The notes under the pieces are model-generated. The model ran no database searches. It was not told where the DNA came from and saw only the letters and a program-made list of their open reading frames with translations. Below are positions 1 to 8,654 of a DNA stretch of 31,867 nt, piece by piece (the stretch's first letter is position 1; every line of letters starts with the position of its first letter). A program made the translations under genes and the position numbers. The DNA is from a virus. The stretch lies in the IMG/VR virus record IMGVR_UViG_3300042885_001030, positions 1-31,867 of that record; one strand, 5' to 3'.

Positions 1-127
1 GCATTGTCATTACTGCAACAGGCTTTTCAACTTGCTTTTCAGTTGTCAATGCAACTTTCTTTGTAGTATCTTTTACCGATGCGGCAGCCTGCGTCTTGGA
101 CAACTTTTCAAACTTTGCAGTGATGTC
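1..127. repeat. Terminal redundancy, left copy
   Basis: These 127 bases are identical to 31741-31867. The minus-strand gene in this stretch is open across the junction, so the repeat shows a circular or circularly permuted molecule of 31,740 bp. A length of 127 is a common largest assembly k-mer, so the duplication is probably an assembly overlap rather than a biological direct terminal repeat. Confidence 0.9.
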
Positions 128-538
128 AGCAAGTTTGGTTGTCAAAGTTTCATTTTCTGCTTTGGCAGCACTTAATGCTTCTGCGCTTGCAGTATTGGCA
201 GATTCCAATACAGATACACGCTCAGCAAGTTTGCTTACGATTGCTGCAACATCGGCGCTCATTTCTTCTTCCGCTTCAGCGATTGCACTGATTACGCCGC
301 CAGTAATTGTAAACACACGACCATCTTCCATTGTAATGTCACCATCAGGTGCCATGGTTGGTTCACCTTCAACCACAATAAACACGTCAACACCTTCAGC
401 AAAGTCATCTGCTGACGTACCAATTTGCGATCCATCAGCAGCATTAGCCATTTTGGAAAGTGTGATTGTTTTGGGTTCTTCAACGCTCAAATTGAGCTTG
501 TATTTGTCAAGAATTTCTTGAATTTTATCTTTCAACAT
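1..538 (-). CDS. Putative capsid scaffolding protein (N-terminal and central part; gene crosses the junction)
   Basis: Read on the minus strand from the ATG at 536-538. The frame stays open to position 1, which equals 31741, and continues to the stop at 31703-31705, giving 191 aa. The protein starts MLKDKIQEILDKYKL. It has an acidic central part with a DGDITMEDGRVF-type beta segment at about residues 70-85, then an Ala/Glu/Lys-rich stretch at about 95-150 that looks like a coiled coil, and a basic C-terminus ending HYRAKSN. Acidic, helical, with a basic tail and lying directly before the major capsid gene is the usual profile and place of a scaffold. The assignment rests on position and composition, not on a conserved motif. 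A capsid accessory protein is the main alternative. Confidence 0.6.
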   Translation of the reverse strand, partial: MLKDKIQEILDKYKLNLSVEEPKTITLSKMANAADGSQIGTSADDFAEGVDVFIVVEGEPTMAPDGDITMEDGRVFTITGGVISAIAEAEEEMSADVAAIVSKLAERVSVLESANTASAEALSAAKAENETLTTKLADITAKFEKLSKTQAAASVKDTTKKVALTTEKQVEKPVAVMTM

Positions 539-548
539 GGTGTACTGT

Positions 549-578
549 TTTGCAATTAAACAGAAAGCCATAGATTTG
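549..578 (+). promoter_or_regulatory. Bacteroidota-type promoter for the large terminase gene
   Basis: TTTG at 549-552, an 18-nt spacer, then TAGATTTG at 571-578. This matches the Bacteroidota primary sigma consensus (-33 TTTG, -7 TAnnTTTG). Transcription would start near 583, about 45 nt before the terminase ATG. The site lies in the 88-nt gap between the divergent scaffold and terminase genes. Confidence 0.6.
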
Positions 579-584
579 TTTCTT

Positions 585-608
585 ATTGTATAAATTATTG
601 TACAAATT
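585..608. repeat. Two tandem 12-bp repeats, possible operator
   Basis: ATTGTATAAATT (585-596) is followed directly by ATTGTACAAATT (597-608), with one mismatch. The second copy contains the palindrome TTGTACAA. The pair lies just downstream of the terminase promoter, in the only regulatory gap between the divergent scaffold and terminase genes, where a repressor could act on both. ATTGTACA also occurs at 14167-14174, in the other divergent control region. Function is inferred. Confidence 0.4.
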
Positions 609-626
609 ATGAAATACTTTTGATGA

Positions 627-1922
627 ATGTTCAACCCAACGCTGAATGATAAACAAGCCATTGCGCTGTCATTGCTTAGTCCTGATTCAACAATTGAGCA
701 AGTGTTGTATGGCGGCGGTGTTTATGGTGGAAAAACTTGGTTTGGTTGCTGGTGGCAAATTTCACGTCGAATAAAATACCCAAACACCCGTGGACTTATT
801 GGTCGTGCTGAATTAAAGAAATTGCAGTTATCAACCATGCGTTCCTTTTGGCAGTTAGCAAATGAAATGGGATTGAAAAGTGGTGTGCATTACACCTATA
901 ATGGCCAATTGAATTACATCACTTTTGCCAATGGTTCAGAAATACTTTTGATGGACATGGCCGATGCGCCAAGTGATCCTGACTTTCACCGCTTTGGATC
1001 GTTAGAATTAACCGATTATTTTTTAGACGAAACTGCTGAAATCAGTCGCAAAGCGGTAGAAATACTGGACACTCGTGTGCGCTATAAATTGATAAACAAC
1101 AGGCCAAAAGGATTGCTAACCTGCAACCCTAGCAAAGGATGGTTGTTCAATGAGTTTTGGGCGCCATTTAGAGATGGCAAACTACCTGAACACCGTGCAT
1201 TCGTGCAAGCCTTATTGCGTGACAATACAATGGCACCAAATGAAGCCTATCAAAGGAAGATGGAGAGGCTCAATGAACGCGACCGCAAACGCCTACTTGA
1301 TGGCGATTGGGATTTTGACGATTCTCCAGATATTATTTTTGGCCAAGATGCCATGCTGCAAATGTTCAACGAGACCAAACCAGATGGCCTTGGTTACATT
1401 ACCTGCGATCCTGCTGCAATGGGCAACGACAGGACAGTGATTTGCATTTGGCAAGGCATGCACGTTGTTAAATTCCATGAGTTTGTACATAAGTATCCGC
1501 ACGAAGTTGCTACCACTATACGTCAATTGGCAAACGATTACGCAATACCACTGAATAACGTGGTAGTGGATAGCGATGGATTGGGTATTGGCATCAAAGG
1601 CATATTGCAGTGCCGCGAATTTTTGAATGGGTCTAGCGCAGTTGACAAAGACCATTACCAAAATTTGAAGTCAGAATGTTATTTCAAATTGGCAGCCATG
1701 ATTGCACAAAACAAAGTGCATATCACTGACCACAGGTACCGCGATGCAATTATGAAGGAACTTGATTTGGTGCGCGATGCCAGCAAAGAAGACAAGAAAA
1801 AAGCAGTAACGGCAAAAGATGAAATCAAAGCAAAGTTAGGACGTTCACCTGACTATGCCGATGCGCTAATGATGCGCATGTATTTTGAGTTGCACCCAAA
1901 TTACGGCAGGTACTCGTGGTAA
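627..1922 (+). CDS. terL: Terminase large subunit (packaging ATPase/nuclease)
   Basis: A 431-aa DNA-packaging motor subunit that powers translocation into the prohead and cuts the concatemer. A Walker A-like GGGVYGGKT sits at residues 29-37. A Walker B/catalytic acid, YFLDE, is near 131-135. The C-terminal RNase H-like nuclease shows its acidic residues in ITCDPAAMGND (D261), VVVDSDG (D315) and SPDYADAL (about 409-412). Length and motif order are normal for the family. It is the only late gene on the plus strand: scaffold and capsid genes diverge from it and the protease end of the late operon converges on it. A consensus promoter lies upstream and a terminator follows the stop. The ATG at 627 is used; the ATG at 623 is in another frame. 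Confidence 0.93.
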   Translation: MFNPTLNDKQAIALSLLSPDSTIEQVLYGGGVYGGKTWFGCWWQISRRIKYPNTRGLIGRAELKKLQLSTMRSFWQLANEMGLKSGVHYTYNGQLNYITFANGSEILLMDMADAPSDPDFHRFGSLELTDYFLDETAEISRKAVEILDTRVRYKLINNRPKGLLTCNPSKGWLFNEFWAPFRDGKLPEHRAFVQALLRDNTMAPNEAYQRKMERLNERDRKRLLDGDWDFDDSPDIIFGQDAMLQMFNETKPDGLGYITCDPAAMGNDRTVICIWQGMHVVKFHEFVHKYPHEVATTIRQLANDYAIPLNNVVVDSDGLGIGIKGILQCREFLNGSSAVDKDHYQNLKSECYFKLAAMIAQNKVHITDHRYRDAIMKELDLVRDASKEDKKKAVTAKDEIKAKLGRSPDYADALMMRMYFELHPNYGRYSW

Positions 1923-1923
1923 C

Positions 1924-1956
1924 AAAAAAACCGCACATCGTTATGGGCGGTCTTTT
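1924..1956. terminator. Bidirectional terminator between terL and the late operon
   Basis: The stem is ACCGC/GCGGT (1930-1934 with 1947-1951), then an A-G mismatch and CAT/ATG closing the loop CGTT. Seven A's precede it and CTTTT follows. Read on the minus strand it ends in seven T's, so it should stop late transcripts coming from 2023; on the plus strand it would stop terL. Confidence 0.7.
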
Positions 1957-2022
1957 GTCAAACTAAAACTTAAACGTACAAATAACACTAATCAAATCTC
2001 TTGCAAATATAACTCAATTGAA

Positions 2023-3090
2023 TTATCTACCAATCAAGCTATGAAATATTTCGCCCGTGCGAACGTCCATGTAGATTTCGTTGTCTGTTTTCTTGCCATC
2101 CAGCGGTTTGTACTCAATGCACATACCAATGGCAGCACGTTGGCCTTCTGCGTCAAAGGTCAATACAACCTCGTCAGCCTCATTGCGCACACTGAATGAG
2201 TTGCCCCATTCAATTCTCACGGGCTTCACCGATTCGTTCTCAAAGGCAATGTCCAAACATTTGCCACCGTTGCCCATGCCCGAATAGTTCGGCTCAGGAT
2301 AGTCCGCGTTTGTTGAATCATTGTATGCACGCAAGCGAACAACGAAGTCAGGTGTGCGGCCTGCGTATGGTGGGATCAGCGCACCAAAGTTGAATGAGTT
2401 GTCATCCTGTCCATTGAAGTAAACATTCGGCACCCATACGTTTTCATCAAGTTGTTCAAGGTCTGTGGCAACATTCAACAAATGCGTATCGTCTGACGGT
2501 GTTGTCAACACGAATTTTTGATAGCAATTTTCTGCCAGCATTGATTGATCAATACCCATGGCAAGCAATTCGCTGCGCGTAAATGTTTTGTTGAATTTAT
2601 GGCGCACAACTTTTGGTTGGCTAGTTTGGAAAGTAGTTGTGCTATAAACCACAAGGCCAATCAAACCTTCGTGCGGATTTCCTTCTTTGTCAGCATTCCT
2701 AAATGGGTTATGGTATACGCGCTTCCATGTTCCACGATCAAACTCCATGGTCTGTTCGCCTGTCCAAAATTCTTTGCCTGCTTGTGGGCCAACACTTGGT
2801 ATAATTGTGCTTGCTTCCAACACCATTGCATTGCCATCGTCTGAAACAATAAATTCATGACCATGCACAAGCGCATTGAAATAATTATACGCCATCCATT
2901 TGTCACCGCGATTGACGTCTGTCTTGGTCAATTCATACGTGGCAGTGCGCACCCATTTTCGGGTCGCCTTGTCATAGGCCATAGTCACGTTTTCCTTCAG
3001 TGCTGGATAAGCGTGTTCTACTTGCTGCAACCATCCGTTGAAGCGCGTAAGTTGCTCGGGTAAACCGAGTCTTTCTAAAGTTGTTTTCAT
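2023..3090 (-). CDS. Unrecognised phage protein, last gene of late arc 1
   Basis: A 355-aa soluble protein with no signal peptide or membrane segment. I do not recognise the family. The sequence is rich in Asp, Asn and aromatic residues in beta-like stretches, with a few scattered Cys and no obvious catalytic motif. Its start codon overlaps the stop of the XkdF-like protease by one base, so it is probably translated together with it. In the circular order it lies between the prohead protease and the scaffold/capsid genes, which suggests a virion or head-assembly role, but that rests on position alone. The terminator at 1924-1956 lies shortly after its stop. Confidence 0.75.
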   Translation of the reverse strand: MKTTLERLGLPEQLTRFNGWLQQVEHAYPALKENVTMAYDKATRKWVRTATYELTKTDVNRGDKWMAYNYFNALVHGHEFIVSDDGNAMVLEASTIIPSVGPQAGKEFWTGEQTMEFDRGTWKRVYHNPFRNADKEGNPHEGLIGLVVYSTTTFQTSQPKVVRHKFNKTFTRSELLAMGIDQSMLAENCYQKFVLTTPSDDTHLLNVATDLEQLDENVWVPNVYFNGQDDNSFNFGALIPPYAGRTPDFVVRLRAYNDSTNADYPEPNYSGMGNGGKCLDIAFENESVKPVRIEWGNSFSVRNEADEVVLTFDAEGQRAAIGMCIEYKPLDGKKTDNEIYMDVRTGEIFHSLIGR

Positions 3091-3659
3091 TATTTTTTGG
3101 TTGTTTGTGTGCGTAATAAGTATTCCAATTCCAATACTATTTGTGCGTCCTTGGATAACTGTGTAAACTCACCTTCGATTGAAAAGCCTTTTACATCTCC
3201 ATTTTTTACTTTGACCCATGCGTCATCGTTGTCAACTTTTACGCCAACAAATGCACTGCCAACTGGGTAATCCATACCAAGGTGAACTGACTTGTCTGAG
3301 TCGCCTTCTTTGATCCAAATTTCAACAACTGTTAATCCATCAATGGCAAATTTATGTTCGTAGGTGTGGTCTTTTTGATGCTTGTTTTTCATAAACAAAT
3401 GCACCGCCGCTTCAATGGTTTCTTTTGGGAATTGTATGGTGTATTCTTCGCCAGTGTTTTTATCGACGCGCGGTATTTCAATGTCTGGAATTAAGATTGG
3501 CCCGTATAACATGCGCCGTTCATTGTCAACTTTTAAGGTCAAACGTTGATTCTTGGACAACGCAATAAAGTCGGCCTCAATTGCTGGCATGTTTACAATT
3601 GAAATTGCATAAATTCCTTCTGACTCAAGTTCTTCTAGTCCGTAGATAATTTTTTTCAT
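3090..3659 (-). CDS. XkdF-like prohead maturation protease
   Basis: A 189-aa protein resembling the putative phage serine protease family named after XkdF of Bacillus prophage PBSX. The telltale segment is VGSAFVGVKVDNDDAWVKVK followed by GDVKGFSIEGEF at about residues 150-163, where the Ser of GFSIEG is the expected nucleophile. The His in HTYEHKF (about residues 98-104) is the likely partner. Such enzymes cleave the scaffold and the capsid N-terminus during head maturation. The neighbours are the tape measure upstream and an unknown protein downstream; the probable substrates, scaffold and major capsid, lie beyond the inverted terminase gene. The C-terminus, about 25 residues, is helical. 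Confidence 0.7.
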   Translation of the reverse strand: MKKIIYGLEELESEGIYAISIVNMPAIEADFIALSKNQRLTLKVDNERRMLYGPILIPDIEIPRVDKNTGEEYTIQFPKETIEAAVHLFMKNKHQKDHTYEHKFAIDGLTVVEIWIKEGDSDKSVHLGMDYPVGSAFVGVKVDNDDAWVKVKNGDVKGFSIEGEFTQLSKDAQIVLELEYLLRTQTTKK

Positions 3660-3673
3660 AGTACAAATTTATA

Positions 3674-5506
3674 TTATAATCGTGATAAGTCTTTGATCTT
3701 TGAGTTGGCATCTTGCGCGTTGGACACTTGGCCTGCCAGCACAAATGATTGATTGGCTTGGTTGGGCCTTTGTCCTAGTATTGAAAAATCAATTGGATTG
3801 AATGATGGTGTTGTAGCGCCGCCGCCGCCTACATTACCACCGCCCACGCCGCCCATACCACCACCGCCTGTTGATGCTGGTGTGCCACCTCCTTGGTATT
3901 TTGTTTTGGCAATTTTTGCAACGTTGGCAATACCCATGGCAAGTGCAATACCTGCTTTCACAAAATTTGCGCCCGTGAGCGCATCCTGCGGAACAGCCAA
4001 TTGTTGGTTGACTGCTTGGTATGTATTAATCAAGGCTTGTGCAATCGAAAACGCTTTGTTTCTTTTGAACGCCTTTTCACGTTCGCGTTCTGAGTTTCCG
4101 CTAAATGCATCATTGAGCGCCATGATTGCATCAAGCCCAGCGGCAGCATTGTCAACGGCAATCAATGCCGCTGCTTTGGCATTTTCTTTTCGTTTATTTT
4201 GCTCCTCACGTTCGGCAGCAGTTCTCCTTTGTTCTTCTGTTATTACTAACTGACTTGTGCTTTTTGCTAAACCTACCAATTCAGCAGTTGCCTTTTTTTC
4301 TGCTTCTACTTTTTTGTTTAATCTTTTTTCAGCGTCAGGAAGTAATTTGTATTCATCTTTTTTTGCCGCCTGCATTTCAGCAAATTCTTTTTCAGCCGCT
4401 GCCCTTTTTTCTTCTGCTTCCTTTTCCCTTGCAGCCTTGCGGTCATCGGCTGCTTTTTTGTCCATGTTTTGCAACGCAATGCGGTGGCTATCACGTGCAT
4501 TTTCCAAGCCTTTTAATTGATTGTCCAATTCCTTTAATGTGGCCTCACCTTTGGTTCGTACGTCATCAGGTGAAAACACCATATCGGCCAAAGAATCAAT
4601 GCCGCTATTCAATTTATCGCGCAACCCAAATGATTCACTCACCACACCAATCTTCTTCAATCCCTCACCGATCAAATCGATTTGCGCTGCCAAGAATTGC
4701 AGCGGTATTGATACGAATTGCAAGATACCTTTAACAATAGATTTTGATCTTTCTTCGGCTGCAATCTGTGATTGTAGGACAATTTTTTGTTGTTCAATTT
4801 GTTGCTTAGTTGCGTTGATGACTTCACCAGTTTGCATGATTTTCATCTGCAAAATTTCGCGTTCACTTTTACCTTGCAAGCGCAACGTATTTTCTTGAGC
4901 CGATATGGCGTCAAGTTTTTCTTTTTGCGCACTTACATTAGCAGTGGCAGTTTCAAGTGCTTTGGTTTCGTCCTGATAGGTTAATGCAATTAATCCTTTG
5001 AGTTCTTGAAAGTTCATTATTATTGCAGCAACCGCAGCGCCTATCAAAAATATAGGGTTGGCCAATAACGCTTTTCCAAGTGCGCCAAAGCCTTTGATCA
5101 TTCCACCAATTTCTTCATTGACCAATTTGAAATTGATGTTCTTCACGTTGCCAGCCATTGCCTTAGCCGATGCACCAACACCTGAGAAGTCCATTGACAG
5201 CAAACGGCTGCCAAGTGTTTGTGCGTTGTTGCTCAAACCTTCAAAGGCATTACCAGCATTGTTCTTAATAGCTTCAGCGGTGTCTACAATTCTATCTTTG
5301 AGTTCACCTGCTTGGTTGGATAATTCTTGAAACTTTGCATCTGATGGATCAAGGTTTTGCATTTCCTTTTGCAAAGCCACCAACTGTTGTTTGAGGCTTA
5401 GCGTTTTGTCACTTGTATCTGCTATTTGTTGCTCAACCTCGCCAAGGTTTGATACCGCACCGCTGGCATCAACATTCAGCGTTATGACATAATTCTTGTC
5501 AGCCAT
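3674..5506 (-). CDS. Tail tape measure protein
   Basis: A 610-aa protein with the tape measure layout. A long N-terminal coiled coil (about 20-90) is followed by a hydrophobic segment near 140-165 (LLANPIFLIGAAVAAIIMNF). Then come helices, a second hydrophobic patch near 255-275 and a highly charged Ala/Glu/Lys coiled coil (about 325-425). Next are a hydrophobic region containing ALAMGIANVAKIAKTKYQGG, a glycine-rich linker (about 540-570) and a short tail. It should set tail length and exit with the DNA. At roughly 1.5 angstrom per residue the tail would be near 90 nm (inference), fitting a siphovirus. The start ATG overlaps by one base the stop of the small membrane protein upstream. Confidence 0.85.
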   Translation of the reverse strand: MADKNYVITLNVDASGAVSNLGEVEQQIADTSDKTLSLKQQLVALQKEMQNLDPSDAKFQELSNQAGELKDRIVDTAEAIKNNAGNAFEGLSNNAQTLGSRLLSMDFSGVGASAKAMAGNVKNINFKLVNEEIGGMIKGFGALGKALLANPIFLIGAAVAAIIMNFQELKGLIALTYQDETKALETATANVSAQKEKLDAISAQENTLRLQGKSEREILQMKIMQTGEVINATKQQIEQQKIVLQSQIAAEERSKSIVKGILQFVSIPLQFLAAQIDLIGEGLKKIGVVSESFGLRDKLNSGIDSLADMVFSPDDVRTKGEATLKELDNQLKGLENARDSHRIALQNMDKKAADDRKAAREKEAEEKRAAAEKEFAEMQAAKKDEYKLLPDAEKRLNKKVEAEKKATAELVGLAKSTSQLVITEEQRRTAAEREEQNKRKENAKAAALIAVDNAAAGLDAIMALNDAFSGNSEREREKAFKRNKAFSIAQALINTYQAVNQQLAVPQDALTGANFVKAGIALAMGIANVAKIAKTKYQGGGTPASTGGGGMGGVGGGNVGGGGATTPSFNPIDFSILGQRPNQANQSFVLAGQVSNAQDANSKIKDLSRL

Positions 5507-5694
5507 TATAGTATAATTTTAATGATGAAAAAATAAAACGCAATAGATAGCGCAAAGCAAACAACCCATGTGCCGATCAACCATTTAGGCAACCGTCGTG
5601 AATGCTTACGCTTGAATGCTCTTGTGGGCTCAATGCCTGCCGAAATTATATCGTAGCACCTGTTTATACATTTATGATCAAATTCTTTTACCAT
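5506..5694 (-). CDS. Small single-pass membrane protein in the tail operon
   Basis: A 62-aa protein starting at the ATG at 5692-5694, which shares its A with the TGA of the preceding tail gene (TGATG), a sign of coupled translation. A GTG lies one codon earlier but is less likely. The N-terminal 38 residues are basic with two Cys (CINRCYD). Residues 39-62 form one transmembrane helix (LIGTWVVCFALSIAFYFFII). The function is unknown. Its place between the tail-tip gene and the tape measure is tightly conserved by overlaps at both ends, so it is expressed with the tail genes. Confidence 0.7.
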   Translation of the reverse strand: MVKEFDHKCINRCYDIISAGIEPTRAFKRKHSRRLPKWLIGTWVVCFALSIAFYFFIIKIIL

Positions 5695-8654
5695 CACTCT
5701 TTAATTTGGGTGTAAGTTAATGATGCGGCTATCTTGATGTTGGTCAATGGATGAGCTCCACCGCCCATTGAAAATGAAATGCGATGTTCATCCACGTCGG
5801 TTGTGGTATCAATGTGCATGGTCACCGCATGCATACTTCCGTGGTCAAACACTTGATGCACTGTCGATGTCTTGGCTTCGCCTGCTATCTTGTAAGCGGT
5901 AAAGGCGAATTGACAAATGCGTGTGTCGTTAATAACTCCCAACGTTGGATCCCATTTCATAACCGAAACACTCACAATGCAGTTGAGTGAAGCACCTTCG
6001 TCCACGATTAAATGTTTGCCAGTGCGCCCCTCAATCGTGATGGGTATCTTTGTCGAGTTGTTTGTGAAGTTGCCCTCACCAATGTATGGAATCACTCCGT
6101 ATTGTGATTGGCCATCTGCATTTGTTTTGTCATCAGCATACCATCCGCCGCCCAAATGCAAACCACCACTAAATACTTTGGCATTTTTGCCAAAAGCAGC
6201 CACGCCACGCAAATTTGGATCAACAATAATGTGTTCACCAACGGCAACAAGATTGGTGTTGTTTTCTCCAATGGTAATATCTGTGCCTGCAACATAACTG
6301 AACTGCGTATCAACTGCAATGTCTGAACCATTTGTCATCATGCCAGCATTGCGCACACGCCGCCCATCAATTGACAACCCAAAGTTGCCGCCAGTAATTT
6401 CAGTTGTCACTCCGTTTGGCCTGTCAACACCGCCACCTCCAAATGCAAAACAACGTTCTTCATCTGCTGACCAATTATAGCCGTAGCGGCTGCAGCAACT
6501 TTCACTGCCAAAAGTTCTATCACCATTGCCATCAAGAAATTGAACAATGCCATTCTCGTATATTCGTTCTGGTGTGTAATCACAATCTGCTTGCGCATCC
6601 AGCAACCGCATGAACGTACACTGAACAGGCTCAGTGCTGCCAACTTCATAATTTGAAATTGTTAGCAGCCTATACCATGCATCAATGATCCAAATTTTGT
6701 CGCTGAATTTGAATGTGTTTATGTCGGTAATATCCAACAACATGTAGCATTCAATCTTGCGTGCATTTGGTGAATAAATTTCATTCAAATAACCACGATA
6801 AAAACGATTGAACAGGTTGTTGTATGGGTTGGCAGTAATAAGGTGTAAAGGTGTTTCAGGTGCAAAATTCAAATCGTCATCGGTCAACGTTGGATTTGTT
6901 ACTGAGTAATGGCATGCCGTGTTGACGCTGGTCAAAACTCCATCCTGTATTGTTTCATCATAAAGCGCGATGTATGCATTTGCATTTTGCACGTATAAAA
7001 ACCGCAAACCTGTTTCAACAAATTCACCGCTGGCATCCACGAATTTAGGAACAACGTTGGCAGTGTTGTTAATGGTATTGCAAGGTGTGGACTGAGCAAC
7101 CAATTGTACACCGCCATTGCCTTGTGCAAAATCATTTGGCAAATCGTTTGGGTTAACTACATAGCCATCTACTTTGTAATCGCCGTAAATGCGTTTACCT
7201 TCTTTGTTGAACAATTCGCTGGCAGCATCGTTGCCTTTGGAATATGTAAACAATAATTCCTTGCGCTGTTCGTCGGTTGTTGGGTTAATTACAATGTCCT
7301 TTTCATAGTGCAATTTCTGCGTCCAGTCCAATGCGTTGCCACTGCCGATGTAGTTTACAAATGGCTCAAAATGAATTAACTTTGGAATATTACGATCAGG
7401 CACTACAACCATGTTGTACTTCTTAATTACGTCACGGATGAAATCAATTTGCGTTATGTTAGGCGCATTTGCTGCAACGTCAATAGGTAAACCTGCCAGC
7501 GAATCAGATGTGTTAACTAGCATCCATCCAGTGCCACCAGTTGGCAGCCCTAATCCATTTAAGAATGTGCCTGCTGCATGATTGTACACGCTCATTTTTA
7601 ATTGATCACCGATATCCATAAACAATGTAATATCATCAGACTGCCAGTTGCGCGTGTCATTACTATTGGCCACACTTGTAAATTGCGTGTATTGTGTTTC
7701 ATTATCACCTACGCGGCGCAAACGCATGTACCGCACGTTGCCCACAATACCGCTGGATGCCGTTGGATCGTTGGTGGCAAATATGCGGAACGTGAACCAC
7801 CCAGTAAAAGGTGCAGTGTAAATACCTGTGGCAGCATTAAATGAACCGCTAGGATCGTTGATCTCAGTGAATGTGGTCAACTGCGTTTCAGTCATTGCGG
7901 CAACTGCAACGTTGTTGGTAATGTATGCACTGAATAAGAATTGCGCACTAAGTGTTGTTGACCTATTCCATTTGTAACGTGCGTATGGTACAAACACTTC
8001 ATCCATGGTTGGCAGTATGTTTGCCGTGGTATAGTCAAATCCAGCCTCACGGATAATTTTGTCAAACAACCAAGATTCACGAACCATCAAAGTCATCTCA
8101 CTTGGAAAGACTGGATTGACGGTTGATACCACTGGCCGCGTGTTTACTTCGCCTGCTTCACTGAATTTATAGCCACGATCAATCAGTGCATACTTCCAAT
8201 TTGTGGATCCATTTACCACGTTATAATACGTTATGTCATGCGCCAACTCAGTGTAATCTAATTGCGCCAAATACTTATTGCCAATATCGCGCACGATATC
8301 AGGTGTTTCGGCATAGAATACAATTTCAATTTCGGTGTATTCATTGTTCAATTTGTAGGCACGTACAACTTGCAGGTGGCCTACCGCGATGGGCACGGTT
8401 TCAACTTGCAACGTTGCCTTGACTTTGTTTTGAAAAGCAAAGGTGCCAGTGTAATTGATATTTCCAACGTCACCAAAAAACGCAATGTTTTGATCTGATG
8501 CTGGTATTCTAAATTGCCAAGTCCTTGAACCAATTACGGCAAAATCTCCAGGATCGGTAAATGCAAAATTCAATGCAATTTTTTCCGCGTCATACAAATC
8601 AAGTACGGCGGTATTGCCTAATGCATCCTCTGCTATGATTATTGTTTGTGCCAT
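5694..8654 (-). CDS. Large tail-tip/baseplate protein with a C1q-like insert
   Basis: A 986-aa protein, the largest in the genome. The N-terminal 150 residues look like a beta-rich tail-hub fold. Around residues 255-380 there is a jelly-roll-like segment with IYTAPFTGWFTF, typical of C1q/TNF-like domains used for surface binding, followed by mixed hub-like sequence (FIRDVIKKYNMVVVPD near 405). A C-terminal third beyond about residue 700 contains CCSRYGYNWSADEERCFAFG and many short beta repeats typical of virion tip proteins. It probably forms the tail tip and contacts the host surface. It overlaps the previous gene by one base. The C1q-like call is from pattern only. Confidence 0.65.
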   Translation of the reverse strand: MAQTIIIAEDALGNTAVLDLYDAEKIALNFAFTDPGDFAVIGSRTWQFRIPASDQNIAFFGDVGNINYTGTFAFQNKVKATLQVETVPIAVGHLQVVRAYKLNNEYTEIEIVFYAETPDIVRDIGNKYLAQLDYTELAHDITYYNVVNGSTNWKYALIDRGYKFSEAGEVNTRPVVSTVNPVFPSEMTLMVRESWLFDKIIREAGFDYTTANILPTMDEVFVPYARYKWNRSTTLSAQFLFSAYITNNVAVAAMTETQLTTFTEINDPSGSFNAATGIYTAPFTGWFTFRIFATNDPTASSGIVGNVRYMRLRRVGDNETQYTQFTSVANSNDTRNWQSDDITLFMDIGDQLKMSVYNHAAGTFLNGLGLPTGGTGWMLVNTSDSLAGLPIDVAANAPNITQIDFIRDVIKKYNMVVVPDRNIPKLIHFEPFVNYIGSGNALDWTQKLHYEKDIVINPTTDEQRKELLFTYSKGNDAASELFNKEGKRIYGDYKVDGYVVNPNDLPNDFAQGNGGVQLVAQSTPCNTINNTANVVPKFVDASGEFVETGLRFLYVQNANAYIALYDETIQDGVLTSVNTACHYSVTNPTLTDDDLNFAPETPLHLITANPYNNLFNRFYRGYLNEIYSPNARKIECYMLLDITDINTFKFSDKIWIIDAWYRLLTISNYEVGSTEPVQCTFMRLLDAQADCDYTPERIYENGIVQFLDGNGDRTFGSESCCSRYGYNWSADEERCFAFGGGGVDRPNGVTTEITGGNFGLSIDGRRVRNAGMMTNGSDIAVDTQFSYVAGTDITIGENNTNLVAVGEHIIVDPNLRGVAAFGKNAKVFSGGLHLGGGWYADDKTNADGQSQYGVIPYIGEGNFTNNSTKIPITIEGRTGKHLIVDEGASLNCIVSVSVMKWDPTLGVINDTRICQFAFTAYKIAGEAKTSTVHQVFDHGSMHAVTMHIDTTTDVDEHRISFSMGGGAHPLTNIKIAASLTYTQIKE

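Noticed and set aside
1-127. Biological direct terminal repeat
   Set aside because: The length equals a usual assembly k-mer and the repeat lies inside a gene; circularity explains it more simply.
96-521. Plus-strand frame of 141 codons rich in Ser and Ala
   Set aside because: It is the reverse-strand shadow of the scaffold gene, which has the right position, composition and continuity across the circle.
3664-3671. Minus-strand TAAATTTG box before the protease gene as a promoter
   Set aside because: It matches the -7 consensus, but a start would fall at the ATG itself and no -33 element is present.
3753-4253. Proline-rich plus-strand frame
   Set aside because: It mirrors the glycine-rich linker and Ala-rich coiled coil of the tape measure gene on the other strand.
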